Origin: Spirochaetaceae bacterium
Lineage (GTDB): Bacteria > Spirochaetota > Spirochaetia > Treponematales > Breznakiellaceae
NCBI GenBank assembly: GCA_031262035.1
Contig: JAISIL010000180.1
Coordinates: forward strand, 1 to 33,551
DNA length: 33,551 bases
Reading direction: 5' to 3'
How positions within the stretch are numbered: position 1 is the stretch's first letter; each line of letters begins with the position of its first letter. Of the stretch, positions 31,810-33,551 are shown one piece after another. A program made the position numbers and the translations under genes. Below the pieces are notes generated by a model. The model made no database searches. It was not told the origin of the DNA and saw only the letters and a program-made list of their open reading frames with translations.

Positions 31810-33378
31810 ATGCGTTTTTTTAATACAATCGGGCCTTGTAATCCGGTAGACCACTATATGCTTCCTCCTGAAGACCGACTAATTGGCGCTCAGTTACATC
31901 GGTATATCAGGGACAAACTCTATTGGGTTTTACATGCACCAAGGCAGACTGGGAAGACAACATTCTTACAGTCATGGATGGCAGAAATTAATTCTGGTGA
32001 TGAGGCAATTGCCTGTTATGTAAGTATTGAGACAACACAGGGGCTTTTGGATCGGGAAAGAGGGATACCTGCTATTTGCGCGGCTATTCGACAATTTGCT
32101 TCGACATATAAAATGCCTATTCCGAATACTAACACAGATGACCCGGCAATGATGTTGCAGAATATACTGGCAAATTGGTCTGAATTAATCAAACCCAGGC
32201 CGCTTGTGGTGTTGTTTGATGAAGTAGATGTATTGCAGGATGATACCCTTATCAGTTTTTTGCGGCAACTCCGTAGTGGTTTTGCAAATCGGGGGATAGG
32301 CGAGTTTCCGGTATCGATAGCGCTTGTCGGAATGCGTGACCTCAAGGATTATATTACAGCGGCAAAAGGTGGAGTTGCACCGAATCTAACTTCGCTTTGC
32401 GAAGTTAGGTCTCCATTCAATATAAAAGAAGATTCTGCGATAATTGGAAATTTCAGCCGTGATAATGTAGCGAGCCTTTTTGCGCAGCGTACAAAAGAAA
32501 CCGGACAAAAGATAGCAGATGATGCGCTTGATTATGTCTGGGAACAATCACGAGGTCAGCCCTGGATTGTGAACTCTCTCTTTAGCCGCGCTACCATGCG
32601 GGTGTTACAAGAAGATGATTATCAAACGGTAACTATTGAACATATTAAACAAGCTAGAAAGCAGCTTATTCTTGCACGGGAAACTCATCTTGATTCACTA
32701 TCCCGCCGTATGAATGACCCTCGTGTCCGTTATGTTATGAATACCCTGATGACAGGAGAACCTGATACTGACTTGACCAAGAGTGATGGCTTCATGCTTT
32801 GTGAAGATTTGGGCTTGGTAACTAAAGAAAAGGGGACTCCGCAAGTTGCCAATCCCATATATCGTGAAGTTCTGGCACGGGAAATGACCTATAGCACCCA
32901 GGATGCTATCCCCCAGCCAGAATTCCGCTGGCAGAAACCTGATGGCAGCCTTGATATGGACGCACTACTTAAGGAATTCCAGAAATTCTGGCGGCGTCAT
33001 TCTGAGATTTGGGAGCAGAAATCCGGTTATACAGAAGTATTTCCTCATCTGCTTTTGCAAGCCTTTTTGCAGCGGGTTCTAAATGGCGGAGGCAGACTCG
33101 AGCGTGAATATGCAGCAGGCCGTGGCAGAATGGACATTGCTGTTGAGTATAAAGAAAAAATATATATCATTGAAATAAAATTAATACACAATTATGACAC
33201 ACCGGATATGGTCAGGGAAGAAGGAAGTGAGCAAATAGAACGATACCGGGATAAGATTGATAAAAATGCGCCCTGCTATCTGCTTATATTTGACCGCCGT
33301 GATGCATCGAAAAAGGCGCCTTGGGATGAACGGCTGAGTTGGAATATAGAAGATGGTATTACGGTAGTAGGGTGTTAG
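31810..33378 (+). CDS. AAA-like ATPase fused to PD-(D/E)XK nuclease domain
   Basis: The protein has 522 residues. It opens with 'MRFFNTIGPCNPVDHYMLPP', the standard start of this AAA-like family, which is why ATG 31810 (after AGAGGTAAA) is preferred over 31759. Walker A 'APRQTGKT' is at 43-50 and Walker B 'LVVLFDEVD' at 132-140. The C-terminal domain has Asp442 ('GRMDIAV'), Glu455-x-Lys457 ('YIIEIKL') and Q475-x3-Y479, a complete PD-(D/E)XK pattern. 'PNLTSLCEVRSPFNI' includes an in-frame palindromic repeat. The role is unknown; relatives are numerous in genomes rich in mobile elements. It stands alone downstream of the Wzi-like gene. Confidence 0.85.
   Translation: MRFFNTIGPCNPVDHYMLPPEDRLIGAQLHRYIRDKLYWVLHAPRQTGKTTFLQSWMAEINSGDEAIACYVSIETTQGLLDRERGIPAICAAIRQFASTYKMPIPNTNTDDPAMMLQNILANWSELIKPRPLVVLFDEVDVLQDDTLISFLRQLRSGFANRGIGEFPVSIALVGMRDLKDYITAAKGGVAPNLTSLCEVRSPFNIKEDSAIIGNFSRDNVASLFAQRTKETGQKIADDALDYVWEQSRGQPWIVNSLFSRATMRVLQEDDYQTVTIEHIKQARKQLILARETHLDSLSRRMNDPRVRYVMNTLMTGEPDTDLTKSDGFMLCEDLGLVTKEKGTPQVANPIYREVLAREMTYSTQDAIPQPEFRWQKPDGSLDMDALLKEFQKFWRRHSEIWEQKSGYTEVFPHLLLQAFLQRVLNGGGRLEREYAAGRGRMDIAVEYKEKIYIIEIKLIHNYDTPDMVREEGSEQIERYRDKIDKNAPCYLLIFDRRDASKKAPWDERLSWNIEDGITVVGC
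32386..32408. repeat. Short perfect palindrome in frame within the ATPase-nuclease gene
   Basis: CTAACTTCG (32386-32394) and CGAAGTTAG (32400-32408) are exact complements around CTTTG. It is read as 'LTSLCEVR' just before the conserved 'SPFNI' of the family, where I would not expect these residues, so it looks inserted. Confidence 0.65.
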
Positions 33379-33391
33379 AATAGTAGTAAAA

Positions 33392-33417
33392 TATTTATCT
33401 ACATAATGAGATAAATA
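33392..33417. repeat. Inverted repeat upstream of the last small frame
   Basis: TATTTATCT (33392-33400) and AGATAAATA (33409-33417) are exact complements around 8 bases. It lies between the ATPase-nuclease stop and the next start. It is A/T-rich with no T-run, so it resembles an operator more than a terminator. Confidence 0.4.
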
Positions 33418-33446
33418 ATATTATATTAAATAAGGAGATTTAAATT

Positions 33447-33530
33447 ATGAATTATGAAGGATTAATTTTTCTGAAGGATTTGGAAAAGCTGAACAGTTTC
33501 AGATTGTGTGAACTTGCTTTATGTGCGTAG
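33447..33530 (+). CDS. Start of a gene at the window edge (27 codons visible)
   Basis: An ATG with AAGGAG ten bases upstream opens 'MNYEGLIFLKDLEKLNSF' and stops at TAG after 27 codons. The good ribosome site suggests a real gene. The stop is close to a G11 run and GC-rich tail that may be artefactual, so the true gene could be longer. The family is not recognised. Confidence 0.4.
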   Translation: MNYEGLIFLKDLEKLNSFRLCELALCA

Positions 33531-33532
33531 CT

Positions 33533-33551
33533 GGGGGGGGGGGCGGCGCGC
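33533..33551. other. G11 run and GC-rich end of the window
   Basis: Eleven G (33533-33543) are followed by CGGCGCGC. The composition is unlike the A/T-rich DNA just before it. It may be an assembly or sequencing artefact at a contig end, or the start of a GC-rich repeat like that at 30141-30192. Confidence 0.5.

Overview
The window looks like chromosomal DNA of a host-associated spirochaete, most likely a Treponema relative. The grounds are the coaE-SPOR pair at the left end, a licA/licB-type choline pair, a Wzi-like outer-membrane barrel and a BspA-type leucine-rich protein, together with abundant dispersed palindromic repeats of the kind I associate with termite-gut treponemes. This is inference from gene content. 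No rRNA, tRNA or CRISPR array was seen. The right end finishes in a G11 run followed by GC-rich bases and may be a contig end.

Layout. (1) 1-6.1 kb: a possible 3' tail of an upstream gene (perhaps polA), then coaE, a SPOR-domain membrane protein and thrH, bracketed by two inverted copies of a ~100-bp palindromic element. On the minus strand follow an ArsR repressor with its operator and a P1B heavy-metal ATPase, then a repeat-rich gap and a secreted BspA-like protein. (2) 6.5-9.7 kb: a tight minus-strand operon of a GlpA-like FAD dehydrogenase, a second FAD/NAD oxidoreductase and a DUF1667 protein. (3) 9.7-16.5 kb: a scarred region. It holds a headless LysR gene, a 53-codon thiolase start and an AAA-ATPase start, then a TetR/GH3 beta-glucosidase pair, a metallo-beta-lactamase-fold hydrolase, a 5'-truncated butyrate kinase and an OFA-type transporter broken at a C6 run. 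(4) 16.5-18.3 kb: two overlapping genes of unknown function and uppP. (5) 18.3-25.3 kb: a surface-glycan/phosphocholine set (DegT aminotransferase, ABC flippase, rfbA, licA, licB) interrupted by an AAA ATPase. (6) 25.3-33.4 kb: an accessory region. It contains a three-gene DUF3791/DUF3990/small-protein module, a fragment of a second licA, an OLD-like ATPase coupled to a PD-(D/E)XK-like protein, a paralogue of the first AAA ATPase, a second DUF3791 module that has lost its DUF3990 gene, a Wzi-like protein, and an AAA ATPase fused to a PD-(D/E)XK nuclease.

How the genes fit together. UppP recycles the lipid carrier used for surface glycans. The aminotransferase, ABC exporter and RfbA would make and flip the glycan units. 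LicA/LicB would import and phosphorylate choline for decorating them, and the Wzi-like protein may anchor a capsule. Conflict or toxin-type modules are interleaved with these surface genes and show clear duplication and decay.

The two most interesting themes are the DUF3791-DUF3990 module with its toxin-deleted second copy, and the palindromic repeats, which occur between genes and also in frame inside several proteins.
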